Assembly (NCBI GenBank): GCA_014898425.1
Contig: RCSZ01000009.1
Coordinates: 806,001-870,000 of the forward strand
Direction of reading: 5' to 3'
DNA from: Botryotinia globosa
Lineage: Eukaryota > Ascomycota > Leotiomycetes > Helotiales > Sclerotiniaceae
Length of the DNA stretch: 64,000 nucleotides
In this document: piece after piece, positions 45,329 to 58,858 of the stretch
How positions within the stretch are numbered: the first letter of the stretch is position 1
How the letters are laid out: each line of letters opens with the position of its first letter
Notes under the pieces: model-generated
What the model saw: only the letters and a program-made list of their open reading frames with translations
What the model was told of the DNA's origin: nothing
Database searches by the model: none
Made by a program: the position numbers and the translations under genes

Positions 45329-45730
45329 CAGTAAAACCTCTCTATAAGGATCCCCCCTATAAGGATAACCTCTATTATCCTTATTTTTTTTTGGTCCTAA
45401 AAATTTTTAGGGCTAAAAAAGGCCTATATCCTTAAAACCTCTTTATAAAGATATCCTTATAATTTCCGATCCCAGAATCACATATATTCTTATTGAATCA
45501 ATAAAATCATTAGGATTTGAATTATGATATAATATTATATAGAGAATTTAGTTATATATTATAGAAATAGAAAAATATCCGAAATTGTTACGGAATATAA
45601 CCCGATCGGAACTAATCAGAAGTCAATTACTACTAGGTCGGGATTAGTCGGATACCTCTATATAAGGATAACTCTATATATCCTTAAAAAAGACTACAAA
45701 AACCGGTATCCTTATAGAGAGGTTTTACTG
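45329..45730. mobile_element. pogo/Fot1-type MITE (402 bp)
   Basis: Both ends carry a perfect 23-bp inverted repeat, CAGTAAAACCTCTCTATAAG plus GAT. The element is flanked by TA on each side (45327-45328 and 45731-45732), as expected for Tc1/mariner/pogo elements. It has no transposase. Subterminal copies of CCTCTATA..AAGGATA recur inside, typical for such non-autonomous elements. Confidence 0.88.
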
Positions 45731-46039
45731 TAGTATCTGTAGGATCCCTATTTGCCTGGCCAGAGATTATTGTCTGAATACAAGAGATCAAAATAGTAAC
45801 GAACGGGTCGTATGCACGAAGCGGGCCTTGGTGGCTATCCCAATGGCCTGGCTTCTGATCTGTTGGCTGGGTCAATGAGTTAGTGCTTGTAATAAACATA
45901 TCATTCACCGAGAACGAAAATGTACGAAATAATAAGGACACCCGATTTAATAACTCGTTTCCCAAAAAAAAGAAGCGAATTTCTATATTTCATTAATTTT
46001 ATCAAAATAGAAATTCAATTTCAATCATTTCTAAATTTA

Positions 46040-46760
46040 TTAATATGTTAGCGCAGGACACGAGTAGTCAGCCAGACAACCCCGGGACTATTAAAGGTCG
46101 ATTATTTAGCAAATATTGAAAAGTTAATATTAATAAAACTTAATTTTAGAATTATTAGTTATATTAATAAAACTTAATTTTAGAATTATTAGTTTGATTT
46201 ATAATAAGTTTATAATCAATGATACTATAAAAAATAATATTTGTATAATTATAATATCAAAATTCTAACGAAATAATCTATAAATAGTCAAATATATTCT
46301 AAATTGATCAAAATATAAGATTAATTTTCAAACAGAATTCAATATACCTTTTTATATAATCTCTTACTATAAGTCTATTAGACCCTTCTCAACATATTCC
46401 CTACTACTGAGCCCTGACATAATATATCTTTAAATTGAATAAACTTTTTAGAATAATTAAAATCTCAATTAGAGGAATTCATACTTTAGTTTTAAAGATA
46501 TTTTGAATAATAGTTATTAATTTGAAAATAAATAGAATATTTGAAATTCAAAATCACTAATATATTTCTAAATTATTTTCGAATTTTTGTTTTGAAATTT
46601 CTAATTCAATTAAAAAAGTTTAATATAATCAATTATTTGTTATAATTTAATTAAATTTTCAATTAAATTGAATTCGATTTAATAAAGTTATTATAAATTA
46701 AAATCGGAAAATATAATATTTAAATGTTTTTATTAAAGTATTGAAATTTAAGGTTTTGAA
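46040..46760. repeat. Very AT-rich island with a 33-bp tandem duplication
   Basis: About 700 bp of estimated 80% or more A+T without open frames. A block containing ATTAATAAAACTTAATTTTA (33 bp in all) is repeated directly at about 46128-46195. AT islands of this kind are typical of old transposon sequence decayed by RIP-like mutation, but no element can be identified. Confidence 0.6.
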
Positions 46761-49617
46761 TATACGTTATGAAATTGAGTGTAATGTCATTTCGCGTATT
46801 GCAAGACTATGTAGTTGAGTCCACCTTATGTACTGCCGAGGGCATGTACCACTAATATAGCAGCAATATTCAACCCATATTGGACTTTGACTTGTGGTAG
46901 AATTGACTGAGGCGGGTGGAGGGCTCAATGAAGATCATCAAGATAAGAGACCTGCAAAGGCAGTGGATATAGCATTGTCCATGAGGAAGGAGCAGCATGT
47001 GCAACCGCAACACCAACGAGTAACTCGGTTATGTGCCTCCGCAGGCTGTATGCAAGGTTATAGATATTGGTATCGATCATTGGGAGATATTACTCGGCCC
47101 TGAATAATTCTAGTATGCTCCAAATGTTCGACGCCTGCAGTTGCGTGAAGTGGTGTGAAGATTCTAGGTAACTATGACGACGTTCATCCTTTCTCCTTTC
47201 TTCCCTCGTTTTTCATTGCATTTGTGTATATAATTATCATCGCATAGTCGCCATCGGAGAGTCGAAGGTGTTCGTACGCTACAAGTGTATACTCAACGGG
47301 TTGAGGAATGATTCGCGTACTCCAATCGATGGATCATAGCTATTCGTCGAACTTGCATCCGCGAAAGGAATCGATTGATTGGATTCAGAGAGAATATTAG
47401 TCGGGTTCCTTGTTGGACGAAAGCCACGAATGCGAGTTGGAGTGGTTGTGGTTGTGGTGGATGAATTGAAGTTTTGACGCTCGAGGCTTGTATGGAGGGA
47501 GTGAAATGAAATGAAGTGATTGATGATGTGATAAATAAAAGACGGTGGTTGAACTCAACGGTAAACGTGTCGGCTATTGGTTAATTGCGGGCATGCCGCT
47601 GAAATGCAAGGATAGACAAGGTCACATACATGCGGTATGTATGGAAGTACCGTACACGAACTCCAAACCCTTGGAAATTTTGAAATCATGTCGTAAAATT
47701 GTAGATGGAAAGGGAAAGGGAAAGGGAAAGGGAAAGGGAAAGGAGTCAGTAGAGATGATGATAGACTCGGGTATACTATCATATTCAAAGTGTCGAGAAC
47801 CGTCGAATGGCCGAATACCTCTTCCAAGTCCAACCTACCTACCTACCTACCTACCTACCTAGATATTCCCCCCTACCTACTCTCGAGTTACTCCCTCACC
47901 AATACTTATATACAAGTATATTACCCAATATGCATCCCTCCCCTATACTCATATCCCATCTATCACATTACCTTACTGCATGCTCCATCCGAACCATCAC
48001 CATCTTCGTACCTTGAGACTTGCTTTGAGTAGAATCATTGCATTGGCAGCTCCAATCCATACCCTATCAACAGGTACAATGACCATGTGTATGAGTATTG
48101 ACGAACAATCCAAGGCGTAGGCTGGTATAAGTTGCATTCCACAAAGTTCGGTATGCACGTTTTATGGCGGATGTGCTCAGATGTTCTACTCAGCGCTAGT
48201 CACAACAAGGAAAGAGAAGCGTCCATACATCATATATAGAAACACATATCGTCGGCGAGCAGACGACAAATGGAGAGAGTATGAATTTCAATCTATTCTT
48301 ATTCATTAACCGTTGTTACCGCTTTCATAAGACCCCATGAATGCCATATCCGGAGTACATAGGCGTGGCGTGGAGAACATCCTTCCAAGGGAATGGTCTA
48401 GGATCCGACAAGTTCAATATCCCAGACCCGAAGTAGACTGGTTTCGCCCTTATCGTTGAATGGAAATCTTTCGTCGAACGTGCGTTTGTTCGTGAATCAA
48501 TACTTAATATGCACCGCAACCTCACATCTGGTCCATATCCTCTCTTCCATTGTCCAATTGTATTATATAACGTGGGTGTTGACCGAGACGCAACAGCCAA
48601 ATACATACATACATACACAGTACGTACCGCGAATCAATTGCAACCCCATACAGCTCACCGAATTGCGTGGGAAGGCTTGGAGGCCGAGTATCGACAGACA
48701 TATAAACCCCCTACGGATTATACACGAGCCTCAGGGAAGTCATGCAATTCACACTCCCGAGCGATCTCTTCTCGATTTAATCCAGCTGACAGGAATCATT
48801 GGCGTGTTAGTTGTATCTACCTAGGTAGTAAGCACCAATTGACGCTTATTAATACAGGTGAGTGAGAAATGTTTATATTTGCTTGTATATTCGCCTCCTT
48901 TCCCAGCACTTGACTCAAAACTTCCTCTGCTATTGGTATCTCGAGCCCCAAGTTTCCACACATGAGTGGATTAGAAGCAATAAGTGAGTAAGAAGTCTTT
49001 CGCTCTCATTCCATACCAAAGATTGTGATACAGAATCAATGTCTGGAGTCGTCAGACCATTACTAAGTATTTATAAATACCTATGTACACGGCGATGACA
49101 GGGGATTTGGTCAGTGGATGTCGAGGTTAATAATTATATTGAACCAATGTGGTAGACTGCCTAGCTACTACATAAAATAATTAAGACACCACCAAATACT
49201 CCTTTCTTCAACAGCGTTCAATGAAAGTACTTTTATGTTTGATAATCGACGCATCATTGCTTGTTTCAAATTTTACGCTTTCAATGATTCAAGTATGGTT
49301 GTGGTTGGATCGAAGAAAGGTTAATTTCTTCCTGGGTTCGCAGAATACTCCTAAAGAAGGAGAGCCTCGCGCGCGCTACATCTCATCATATATATCTAGC
49401 AGAACCACGTCGTTCCTTCCACAAACACATTTCACCCATCACTTCCTTGATATGCCCAAGTTGTCCTAGAATCTCTCATTGTATAAAGTCGCAATTGGTA
49501 CAATTTCTGTTCTCACGCGCATGCAATCCCACATGTTCAGCAACTGATTCGTCATTATCTCGATAGATTTCGCTTCGTACTTCGCGTTACTTGACGGATT
49601 CAGATCCATCAAGCGTC
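46761..49617. other. Intergenic with microsatellites, no supported gene
   Basis: Holds (GGGAAA)n at about 47708-47740, (CTAC)n at about 47827-47862 and (CATA)n at about 48602-48618. Open frames overlap on several frames and carry no domains. The last 100 bp lead into the ABC transporter start. Confidence 0.5.
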
Positions 49618-52600
49618 ATGGAGACAATGGTGACTCCTGTTGCTTCACCAAACGTAAGTGCGGTAGTTCACTACCCTCCGCGACATTAAAGAAGGCTGGC
49701 TACATCCAGATGTTCAGACATCGATGGAGTAATGCGGCTCATCGGATTCAGCGAAAAGCATACTTCGGACAATATTAATGAGACCCTGCTAACCTCCTCG
49801 TAGCTTTGGCTTGCCTTGAAGATCCTACGATATGCTTATCCGACTCTCGTCTTTTTCTACTTTTTCATTGCCCTTGGTATTACTGTATGTTATATGCAAG
49901 CAGAGAAATCTCAAGTCCAGGGTCAACATGTCCGTCGCGGGTTGATATTATGCTTCATTGGAAGTCTGACTGGAACATATGTACGTCGATTATACTATGG
50001 CGCAAAATTTGGTCCTAATTTGTTTGTGGCGGTAGGCTGTCGAAATCATTGTCGCAATTATCAAGTCATCAGTGGAAAACTGGAATCCGGGACAAGACCG
50101 AGTTGTAAGTGGAAAATTTCTTTCATCAGGGAGCATCAACCGGTAATGCGGGAAACCACAACTTTGAGATTGGCATATGTCTGAAGAAGTAATTGATTGT
50201 CAAGCATCAATTGGGATATTGATGGTCATCACAGTCTGTATGACATTTTGGTTCTTGGTTCACACTGAAGATTGAAAAGTGCTCTGAAGTATTTAGGTAT
50301 TTAGGAGACACTTGACTTCAGCGGTCGATTAATTTCGTACATCTTGTGGTTGTATTTTCTTCTGATTTTCCACGTCCTTATTTCGATCATATCCATTTTG
50401 GCTTGACTGACAATCCAGGTTTACCTCATCTCATCGACGTTGGTTTTTCTGGTTCAAATAATCGCACTCGGAGACACAAAATCTCCTACGTGGTATCCCT
50501 ACTATGGAACTTGGTGCATAGGTCTTTGTGTGGAACTCTGCCTAATCATTTTACCAAATGTGTTTTCTCCGTCGCCCAACTCGGCTTTCGATTACCTGCT
50601 CATTTCTATACAAGCTATAAGAATCTTCAATCTCATCGCCTTACCTGTTATCTACTTATATATTCGCGACTCAGATAAAGCTCCCGAAATTGTTGATACA
50701 GAACGTCAATCACTATTAAAAAAGCCATCGGATCCATCTAGCTCCGAAAGCTCCACCTTAAACGGCAATGGATATGGCACAACGGGCGACCCTGCAACTC
50801 AAGATGATGAAGATGCAGGAGATGAGTCGGATACGGCGAGTGTAGCTTCGGAAGACTCGTATCTGAAAGATCAGCGCAAATCAAAAGAGGCTATCGCAAA
50901 AAGACTCAAGGAAGACGGAAACTGGTGGACTTACCTCAAAGGATTTTCTGTGAGAGCCAGGCGTTTAACTATGTTCCGAACATATAGACTAATCAACAAT
51001 TTCTAGATGTTCATTCCCTTTGTGTGGCCAGTACATCACAAAATGCTCCAGTTCAGGGCTGTTCTTGTTGCAATCACTTTATTGGCAAGCAATGCTTTGA
51101 ATCTTCTCGTTCCAATTCAGTTTGGTATAATGGTCCAAAGCCTGATCAATTATACTGGGGGCGGTACGTAATACTCCCGTGACCATCAACGGATATTCCA
51201 ATAGTCCAGACTAGCAGACTAGATTTGAGCTTTCGATTTTGGAGGAATTCAATATATTCAACAAGTACAATATTGTAATTGACCACAAATCAACACCCTG
51301 ACAATATCGAACTGCATTCTGGACTATTGGAACCCCAGCTCTTATGAATTTCTCTAACCTATGTATCTAGATCATAGCCATAATATTTGGACACCTGTTC
51401 TTCTATACTCGCTCCTAAGATACATAAATGGCGGTTCGTGTCTTACAGTAATAAGAACATGGCTCTGGAATCCCTTGGAACAGTACGCATACAAAACACT
51501 CAGTTTAGCCGCGCATAGCCATATAATGAACTTGTCTTCCGATTTCCATGACAGCAAATCATCCTCGGATCTTTTTCAGGTAGTACACGGAGGTAGATCA
51601 GTCGCAGATTTGATGGAGATGATCTGCTTTCAGGTAGTCCCGATGATCATCGATTTAGTCATCGCGTTCATCTATTTCGGTGCTTTTGGACCTTACATGT
51701 TCCTTGTATTGGTTGTCACATTTGTATCTTACATGTACGCCACTGTAAAACTGATCTCCATGAGAACAAATCAACGCCGGGACTACATAACATTTGCCAG
51801 AAAGGAGTGGACAACGGGGCAAGAGTCACTGGATGGCTGGACAACTGCTAACGTCAGTATTTATATGTCTACCATTTTATACAGACGCTAACAAAATACT
51901 AGCTTTTCAATATGGTACCCTACGAGAATGAACGCTACTCTGGAGGTAAATTTGCCCACGTATACGACTTTAGGCTTGATTGATTATTCGACTAACTTCT
52001 TATAGTCATCAAAGAACACATTGACTCCAAATGGGCCTATGAATGGTTCTGGTACATTGCCTCCATGGCAAAGAGCCTGATTATGTGCTTTGGACTGACA
52101 GGTGTACTCTGTCTTGGTGCTTATTCGGTAGCCTATGAAGGTCAAACCGTTGGAAATTTCACTACTTTGCTTATGTTCTGGGGGCAAATACAAGGTATGA
52201 CTTTGTCGAAGTCCTCAGTATGTGCATGCATACTAACCTTAACTCAGAACCACTATCATTCCTTGCTTCCGCGTACAGAACTATCTCTAGTTCTTTGATC
52301 GATGCCGAGCGCCTTCTTGAACTACTCAAGACAGAGCCCTCGGTTAAAGAAGCACCAAATGCCAAAGACTTAGAGACTACTAAATGCGAGATTGAGTTCA
52401 ACGATGTATGCTTTTCCTACGATGAGCGAAAGCCGATCTTGAAGAATGTTAGTTTCTTTGCTCCGGGTGGAAAGACGATTGCGTTTGTTGGTGAGACTGG
52501 CGGAGGTAAATCAACAATGCTAAAATTGATGGATCGGTTCTACGACGTTAGATCAGGAAGTATCAAAATTGATGGTCAAGACATTCGAGACATCACAATG

Positions 52601-55600
52601 CACAGGTAAGAAGATAATTTAAATACCCAGTACGATTGTTAACATAGAATTATAGCCTGCGCAGCCATGTTGGTGTTGTTCCACAGGATCCTACTCTTTT
52701 CAATGATACCGTCATGAATAACATTCGATATGCTCGTTTGGACGCAACAGACGAGGAAGTATATGAGGCTTGTAAAGCTGCCGCCGTTCATGACAAGATT
52801 ATGAAGTTTGCGGACGGATACAACTCTAAAGTTGGTGATCGTGGCGTAAAACTTTCCGGTGGAGAGAAACAACGTGTTGCGATTGCTCGTGCCATTTTAA
52901 AACAACCAAAAATCATACTACTCGATGAAGCTACCAGCGCTGTTGACACAGAGACGGAACAAAAAATTCAGGAAGGGTTCAACGCATTGTGCAAAGGCCG
53001 AACAACCTTTATTGTTGCGTGAGTTTCGTCCTATCTGCAAAGCATAATTGCTTTGTGCTAACTATTATTAGTCATCGATTGTCAACTGTGATGAATGCCG
53101 ACCATATTGTTGTTGTCATGGATGGTCAAATAGTCGAACAAGGATCTCATGATAAGTTGTTTCACTCAAAGGGGCGATATGCAGACCTATGGGCAAAGCA
53201 AATCTTTGTCAAACCTTCCGACAGAAAATCAAGATCCAAGTCCAGATCAAAGAGCCCTGCAAAAAAGGATGCAACTCTCGTGAATGACCTCACTGCCGAA
53301 GACAGGACGGTCACCCTTGCGAAAGCGGCAAAAGGGGTCAAAGACCACAACCACTCACAGGACGACGGAAAGGGAGTTGAGAACGGCACGAGCGCCAGTG
53401 GTAAATCAAAAGATGTAAGTGATGGATCAAGCTAAACCTCAAAAGCTTTGAATATATAGAATTGCATACGGGAGGTTATGGGAAAATAGCAAGTTTGCTT
53501 AGGTGGCGTTTGAATCTGCACTAAAACATTTATTTAATATATATCCAATGCTACTATCACCGTGGTAAACCTTGATACCAACCACAGTGTGGTAGTATGG
53601 ACATTGCACCTTTGTGAACTCCATACACATCTAACAATAAAACTTATTTAATGCATAACGAACAGGCAGGATTCTAAGGTCGCCTTATCTAACATACTCA
53701 GGAATCGAAGCGCAAAGCAGACGAACTCAACCATGCGAACCTACTCTCAAAGACAGATTCTTCGAAACTCAAAATTACTAATCTCAGTAAGCCAAAGTTC
53801 CCCGCAAGTAACTTGGAGGTTCACGTTAAGCAGCAACCTCCTGGGGGAATTCCTCGACCAACTCCTGTTCATCGGCCTGCTACCACCCCTCAGCCAGCTA
53901 CTGGCACTGCTCGTCCTACTAATACCAATCCTCAAGTTACAACCTCTCGTCCTTCTAGTCCTCAACGCAAATTCCTTACAACCCAATCAATTGACCAAGC
54001 ATGTAAAGCCCATCCACCCGAAAGCCCACCTCGCCCACCAATTTTGAGTCAGCCAAGATCTCTCTTTTCTACTGGAAATTTGCCTGTCACGATTCATGCA
54101 AAGAATATGCTTGATCACCCGAATCCGTGGGGAGAGGAACATCCTTGTCGAACTCCTTCTTCTACACACCCGATGCTCTCTTCTCAGTCAGTCCTAACAA
54201 GTGCTAATCTGAAGCACGAGAAGGTCGATAACGGATCCAAGGCAGATAATGGTGGGCTGTACAGTGGTAAAAGCGAAGGAAATGTACAAGATAAGGTGGA
54301 GAAACTAGACAAAAGTTTGCCGAAAGGACTGCCCAAAGGATTACCGAGAGGTCCAATGTTTGTTCAACTTCCAAAGCATTTGATGAATGAACCAGTTGAG
54401 GAAAGACAACGTAGAGTTTCCGCCGCAGAAACCCCTGCAAATACCGCCGCTGCCTCTGAGCTTACTCCATTACTCGTTTCGAAAAATTCGCCCATCTATA
54501 CCGGTCCCAGCTTCTCTTCCCCCAGAGACGTCATCAAAGCACAGAAGAAACAACTAGCAAAAGAAAGGAGAAAATCGGGTTCTTCCTCAAGAACTATCAG
54601 CGAGTCAGTTGATGCCGTGTCCCCAGCTCCCATTATCGAAACCTCTTCCGTCCATTCAGCAACACCAGTCAAAGTACAAACTAAAGAGGCAGCCAAAGAA
54701 CAGAGAAAAAGAGACAAGGAAGAGCGGAAAGCAGGGTCGTTGAGAAAGAAGGAAGATAGTATCAGAAGAAAGGCGGAGAAGAGATTGAAGAAACATGGTA
54801 TTGGTACTGCTGTTGCTGCTGGTGATGAAGATGGTATGTTCTTCTTCTTTGATATTTGTTTTCTCTATTTTTCTGAAATCGTCGAATCTTAAGCTCGAGC
54901 TGATTAGATGGTATGTGGAACAGGGATCGCTGGTTATGGTACTGCTACGACGGGTATTGCTACGAGTGAGATGAATACTAATAATGTAGTTGTTAACGAG
55001 CCGGGAACAAGTCGGTTTGATGGTTTTACAGATGGAACCGTGGAATCTTATACAGATATTGCAAACAGTGTTCAGGATGAGATGGAAGGTGATATAACAA
55101 TTCCTACCGCAGCGCGGTTAGCAGTAGATGATCAATATCCCCAGAGAGACCGAAGAATTCACTCAAAAAGTGAACCAAGCGGTAATAGTGTTAGTCTTGA
55201 GTTAGACGGTGCGGGTACTGGTTCACAGGGTACAATTATCATTGTGAGGGAAGGAGATGGAGGAAGTGAAAATGGAACGAATAGTTTGATTAGATATTCG
55301 TCGGTAAACGGAGATGGAGTTGCAATTGGAACCCCCAGACCGGAAGAAAGAAAAGGTATCTTGAAAAAATTCGCGCAGGAAAAAAGAAGAGTTAGTGCGC
55401 CGGCGAGAGAGGGGATGGGTTATGAGAGAAGAGAGGTGAGAGGTGATTTGAAGAGGAGAGAAAGAATACCGACGCCGATGGCGATGGTAGGTGGATTGAT
55501 AGAACCGGAATTGGGGGTCGGGGTACCGGTTATGTCGGAGAGGGAGAGAGAGAGGGGACCGCCGGTTTCGTTGGGGAGAAATATGCGTTTGAGTTTGAAT

Positions 55601-56035
55601 GGAGATGGGGATGGGGATATGCGGGGGCAGGCACAGACGGGGCATTTCGTGAGTGGAGGAAGGAGAATGTATATGGGAGGGGGATTGATGAGGGGGAAGA
55701 AGAGACATTGGAGGATTAGGAGTCGAGCTGTAGAGTCTGCTTGGAAGGGAGAGGGGGGCGTGGGTGAGGACATGGGGGGAAGTAGAAGTATGGATGCAAA
55801 TTTGAGCATGGGAATGGATGAAACAGGAAGTTTTGAAGGCGGGGGGTGGGAAAGAGAGGGAAGTATGAGTTTGGGTTTGACTGAGAAAGAGGGGGGTGGA
55901 ATGCAGATGGGAAGTGAGGGTGGAGATGGAGATGGAGATGGAGATGGAGAGGCACAAGGAAGGGGGAAGGGAAAGGGAAAGGGAAAGGGAAAAGGAAAAG
56001 GAAAGGGGGGTGTAAGGTTTGCTGATGATGTCTAG
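49618..56035 (+). CDS. HMT1-like ABC half-transporter (ABCB/ATM family) with optional long C-terminal tail
   Basis: Exons: 49618-49653, 49804-49980, 50036-50104, 50419-50949, 51007-51163, 51371-51852, 51903-51945, 52006-52194, 52248-52605, 52656-53018, 53072-53414, 53702-54833, 54924-56035. All are GT-AG and in phase. Product: N-terminal membrane domain, acidic linker, six-helix ABC membrane domain (with [20 protein letters not shown]), then an ATPase domain: Walker [10 protein letters not shown] (about residue 643), Q-loop VPQDPTLF, signature LSGGEKQR (about 747), Walker [13 protein letters not shown], and H-loop HRLSTV. Yeast-type HMT1 proteins move heavy-metal or thiol conjugates into the vacuole; substrate here is unknown. 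If the last two introns are spliced the protein is 1663 aa, with a Ser/Lys/Gly-rich tail ending GGVRFADDV. Without splicing at 53415 it ends at 53435 (922 aa). Exons 12-13 have no early in-frame ATG, so they are unlikely to be a separate gene. Confidence 0.85.
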
Positions 56036-56916
56036 AGAGAAGTTGAGTGGGATGAGGATGATGAGGTTATCTTTGAAGGGCTTGGGTTGTGCAATTGCTT
56101 GTTTATACTTATAATGATCGATGTATCAGTTTTGGGGTTTAAGTATGTTTCAAAGATAGTTTTATCTATATCTATCTTGTTAGTTGTACCATAGCTTTAC
56201 CTATTAGATAGACTAATTAGTGTCAAATATCTGACAGCTTCACACTGCAAGCTGTCGAGGAGAAAAGCACAAAGCACAATGTATGATAATAAAAGTCTCT
56301 AGTTTTGAATCTGCCATTCCATTGATTCCGATATACATTCCATTCGATCGTTAATTGTACAGTATATGAACAAATTTCCTTCGTCCCTCAATTTGTGAAG
56401 GTTTTTTCTTTTGGAATCTTCTTCTATCAACTTCCTTCCTTCCCTCCCTCTCTCCTTCTTTCTTTCCCCTCATTTCTTCCTTCACTATGGATGCATTGGA
56501 AATCGTAAGAGTGGCGTAAAAGGTATCGTCGAAGCTTAGTTCAGACGAGACGAACAAATAGATAAAAGTTTTTTGATTTCATTAATACACACGCTTTTGA
56601 CAAGAAACTTGTCAATTGGTGAAATGTGAGTCCCTCGCTTCCTGGAACTCCTTTGAATCTGAGGGGGTGCTTTTTGCTTGTGTGTTGTGATGTGATGTAG
56701 TGTGAGATGATGTACAAGAGGAGGAGTTGTGAATTTATGTGATCGATGGGTTGAAATAAGGACCCATATATATATGAAGGGATGGATTGCTTTTATGATG
56801 GAGGAAGATTGGGAGCGCTATGATAAAAGATAGCGATGAAATAGACGAGAGAGGATATAAGCTTTTGTGAGCCTGACGCCGAGACAGAAGTGAAGAGAGA
56901 GATAAAGAAATGATTC
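56036..56916. other. Intergenic between convergent genes
   Basis: 3' flanks of the transporter and TIM44. GGAA-rich pyrimidine/purine runs near 56430-56480; no gene. Confidence 0.6.
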
Positions 56917-58612
56917 TCATATGTAATCTCTTCCGCTCTTCTGCAACTCGATGAGTCTCCAACCTCTCGTCTCTGGATTATTAACATCTTCCGCCACTCT
57001 TGTAACACCGATCGCATAGGTGACCAATTGTACCTTATCTTCCATGCCGGCAGCTAATTGATTTGTCTTTGCGTTTCTATATACGTGGACTTCTTGGGTT
57101 CTGCAAGTAATGATAAAGACTGGAATATCATTATCTAACATTCTCGCCGACAAGACTTCGACATGTCGGATATCGAGAATGCGGCCATCAGATTTGAGAC
57201 CAGCAGTTGTGTATTGTTTTGATAGAGCATCGTAGACGGAGAATTGGGCTGCGGAAAGCCAGAGTTTGAGGGTTTCGGTATCGCCTTTTACATATGCATC
57301 GAGAACTTCGGGGAGAATGTATTCGCGCATTTCGCGGAGGAAAGGTTCCATTTGGAAGGAGGGGTCCATTTCGCGGAATTTCTTAATAACTTGGGCGGTC
57401 TCGTTTTCGGCGAAGAAACCAGCGACTCGATCAGATATGCTGCGGGCAGTTGAGATTAAGGGATTTTCGGATTCGTTATAGACGGTTTTCATAGAGAATA
57501 AAGATTGCATGACACGATTTGAGTCGCGGAAATCTCTCCAAGCCTCTTTATATGCTGAGTCTTTGTGCAGGGTGACATTTGTTCCGGCGCTGCAATTGTT
57601 AGATGGGAATATTGATGTGGGACAGATATCACTCCACTTACTTTGGATCTTCTATTGGGACCTCCTTGATTTTGCCAGTGGCACCCTCTTGCAATTCCCG
57701 CAACTCTCTTGCTTTCCGCCTCTCTTCTTTCTCAACCCATCCACCATACCTCGAACTACTGCCATCATCAATCACATTCTTAACATTCTTGTATGCCTCC
57801 GTTTGTCGGATTGGTTGTGTCGCCTTGTCAAGTACATTGGCTGTAGCATTAACAGTAGTTCTCACACCCTTCACAACTGGAGTTTCCCAAGTCCAAGCAG
57901 CTCCCTTACCAACGGCGCCTGCGGTAGTCTTTAAAACTTTGCCTGTTGTCGAGGTTACTGCTCCAGTGGTAGTTTCGAAAGCTTGTCTGGCACGCTTGAC
58001 ATTTTCATTCTCTGTAAATTGATGGGCACCTTCGGCCAATTGCTTGGTAGATTCATTCCATTCTTTTGATGCCTTGAATTCGGTTTGCAGGGTTTCGGTG
58101 AAGACTTGCCATGGAGTTTTGTCTCCGTGGGGTGGTGGGGGTGGAGGGGCCTCTTTGGATCCTTCTTTTTTGCCTTCACTGCCCTCTCCTTCTTCCTTGG
58201 TCTTATCCTCTCCAGAAGTAGATTCTGAGTCTTTAGCAGATTCATTTTTACTAGGCTCTTCTTCTGTAGCTTCTTCCTTTGCTGCTGGATCTGCTGGATC
58301 TGCTGGATCTGCTGGATCTGCTGGTTTTGCCTTCTTTTCTTTGCTTAGTCTCGAGCTTTCATGGAAATGCCGCGAGGATGCTGGGCATGCTACAGATCTA
58401 ATTTCTTCTGGAAGGAATCGTGATCGCAAAGGCGCAGGATATGAAAGAGTCGCAGGTCTCGAAGATCCCGCTGTAAAAAATTGTAAATTTCGACTTTGTT
58501 GAACGATCTGGCGAGGAAGGGTGGAGCCATTGGATGTAGGCCTCGCGATTGAAGACAGAGAAATCTGTTTACTTGTGGGCGTCCTCGCCGCCGCTGTTCG
58601 CAGCCCGTTCAT
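56917..58612 (-). CDS. tim44: Mitochondrial import inner membrane translocase subunit TIM44 (547 aa)
   Basis: TIM44 tethers the Hsp70 motor to the TIM23 channel on the matrix side. Two exons: 58612-57642 and 57589-56917, with a GT-AG intron (branch CTAAC just upstream of the acceptor) and matching phase. The N-terminus MNGLRTAAARTPTSKQ is a basic presequence. Residues about 90-160 are charged low complexity, including four tandem ADP repeats (DPADPADPADP) and a proline run. A coiled, charged middle (TLQTEFKASKEWNESTKQLA) follows. The C-terminal Tim44 domain contains FREMDPSFQMEPFLREMREY, PEVLDAYVKGDTETLKLWLS, and DIRHVEVLSARMLDNDIPVF near the end. Length and layout fit fungal TIM44. Divergent from uS11m with a 246-bp shared upstream region. 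Confidence 0.93.
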
Positions 58613-58858
58613 ATTGACTGAGAAGGAGAGTATAAATTATTAAAAGGCTACTTCAAAAGATATAAGACTTGAAATAAATTTGGTCTCGCAAGGTTATCAT
58701 TGAATGGCGGCGATTTGAACATTTTCTCCGATCGACAAAATTTCAAGCCTGCAAGGGTTAGTGAGCGAAGCGGAACAACCCAGTCCGAACTCAACTTTCG
58801 ACTAGATTTTGATATCAAAGCCACCAATACTCCAATATTGTTTGATATTCATTCAATC
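58613..58858. promoter_or_regulatory. Shared divergent promoter of TIM44 and uS11m
   Basis: Only 246 bp separate the two starts, which point away from each other. It must contain both promoters. AT-rich near the TIM44 side, with no clear TATA box. Confidence 0.7.

Noticed and set aside
45684..45965. 93-codon minus frame beside the MITE
   Set aside because: Runs into the MITE terminal repeat and shows no domain; likely chance.
55223..55957. 244-codon open frame on minus
   Set aside because: Antisense to the purine-rich tail exon of the transporter; Ser/Pro/His-rich shadow of GGAGAT/GGGAAA repeats.
53733..56035. Tail frames as a separate gene
   Set aside because: No in-frame ATG for about 90 codons and an in-phase splice acceptor at 53701 favour joining to the ABC transporter; kept as one model with the alternative stated.
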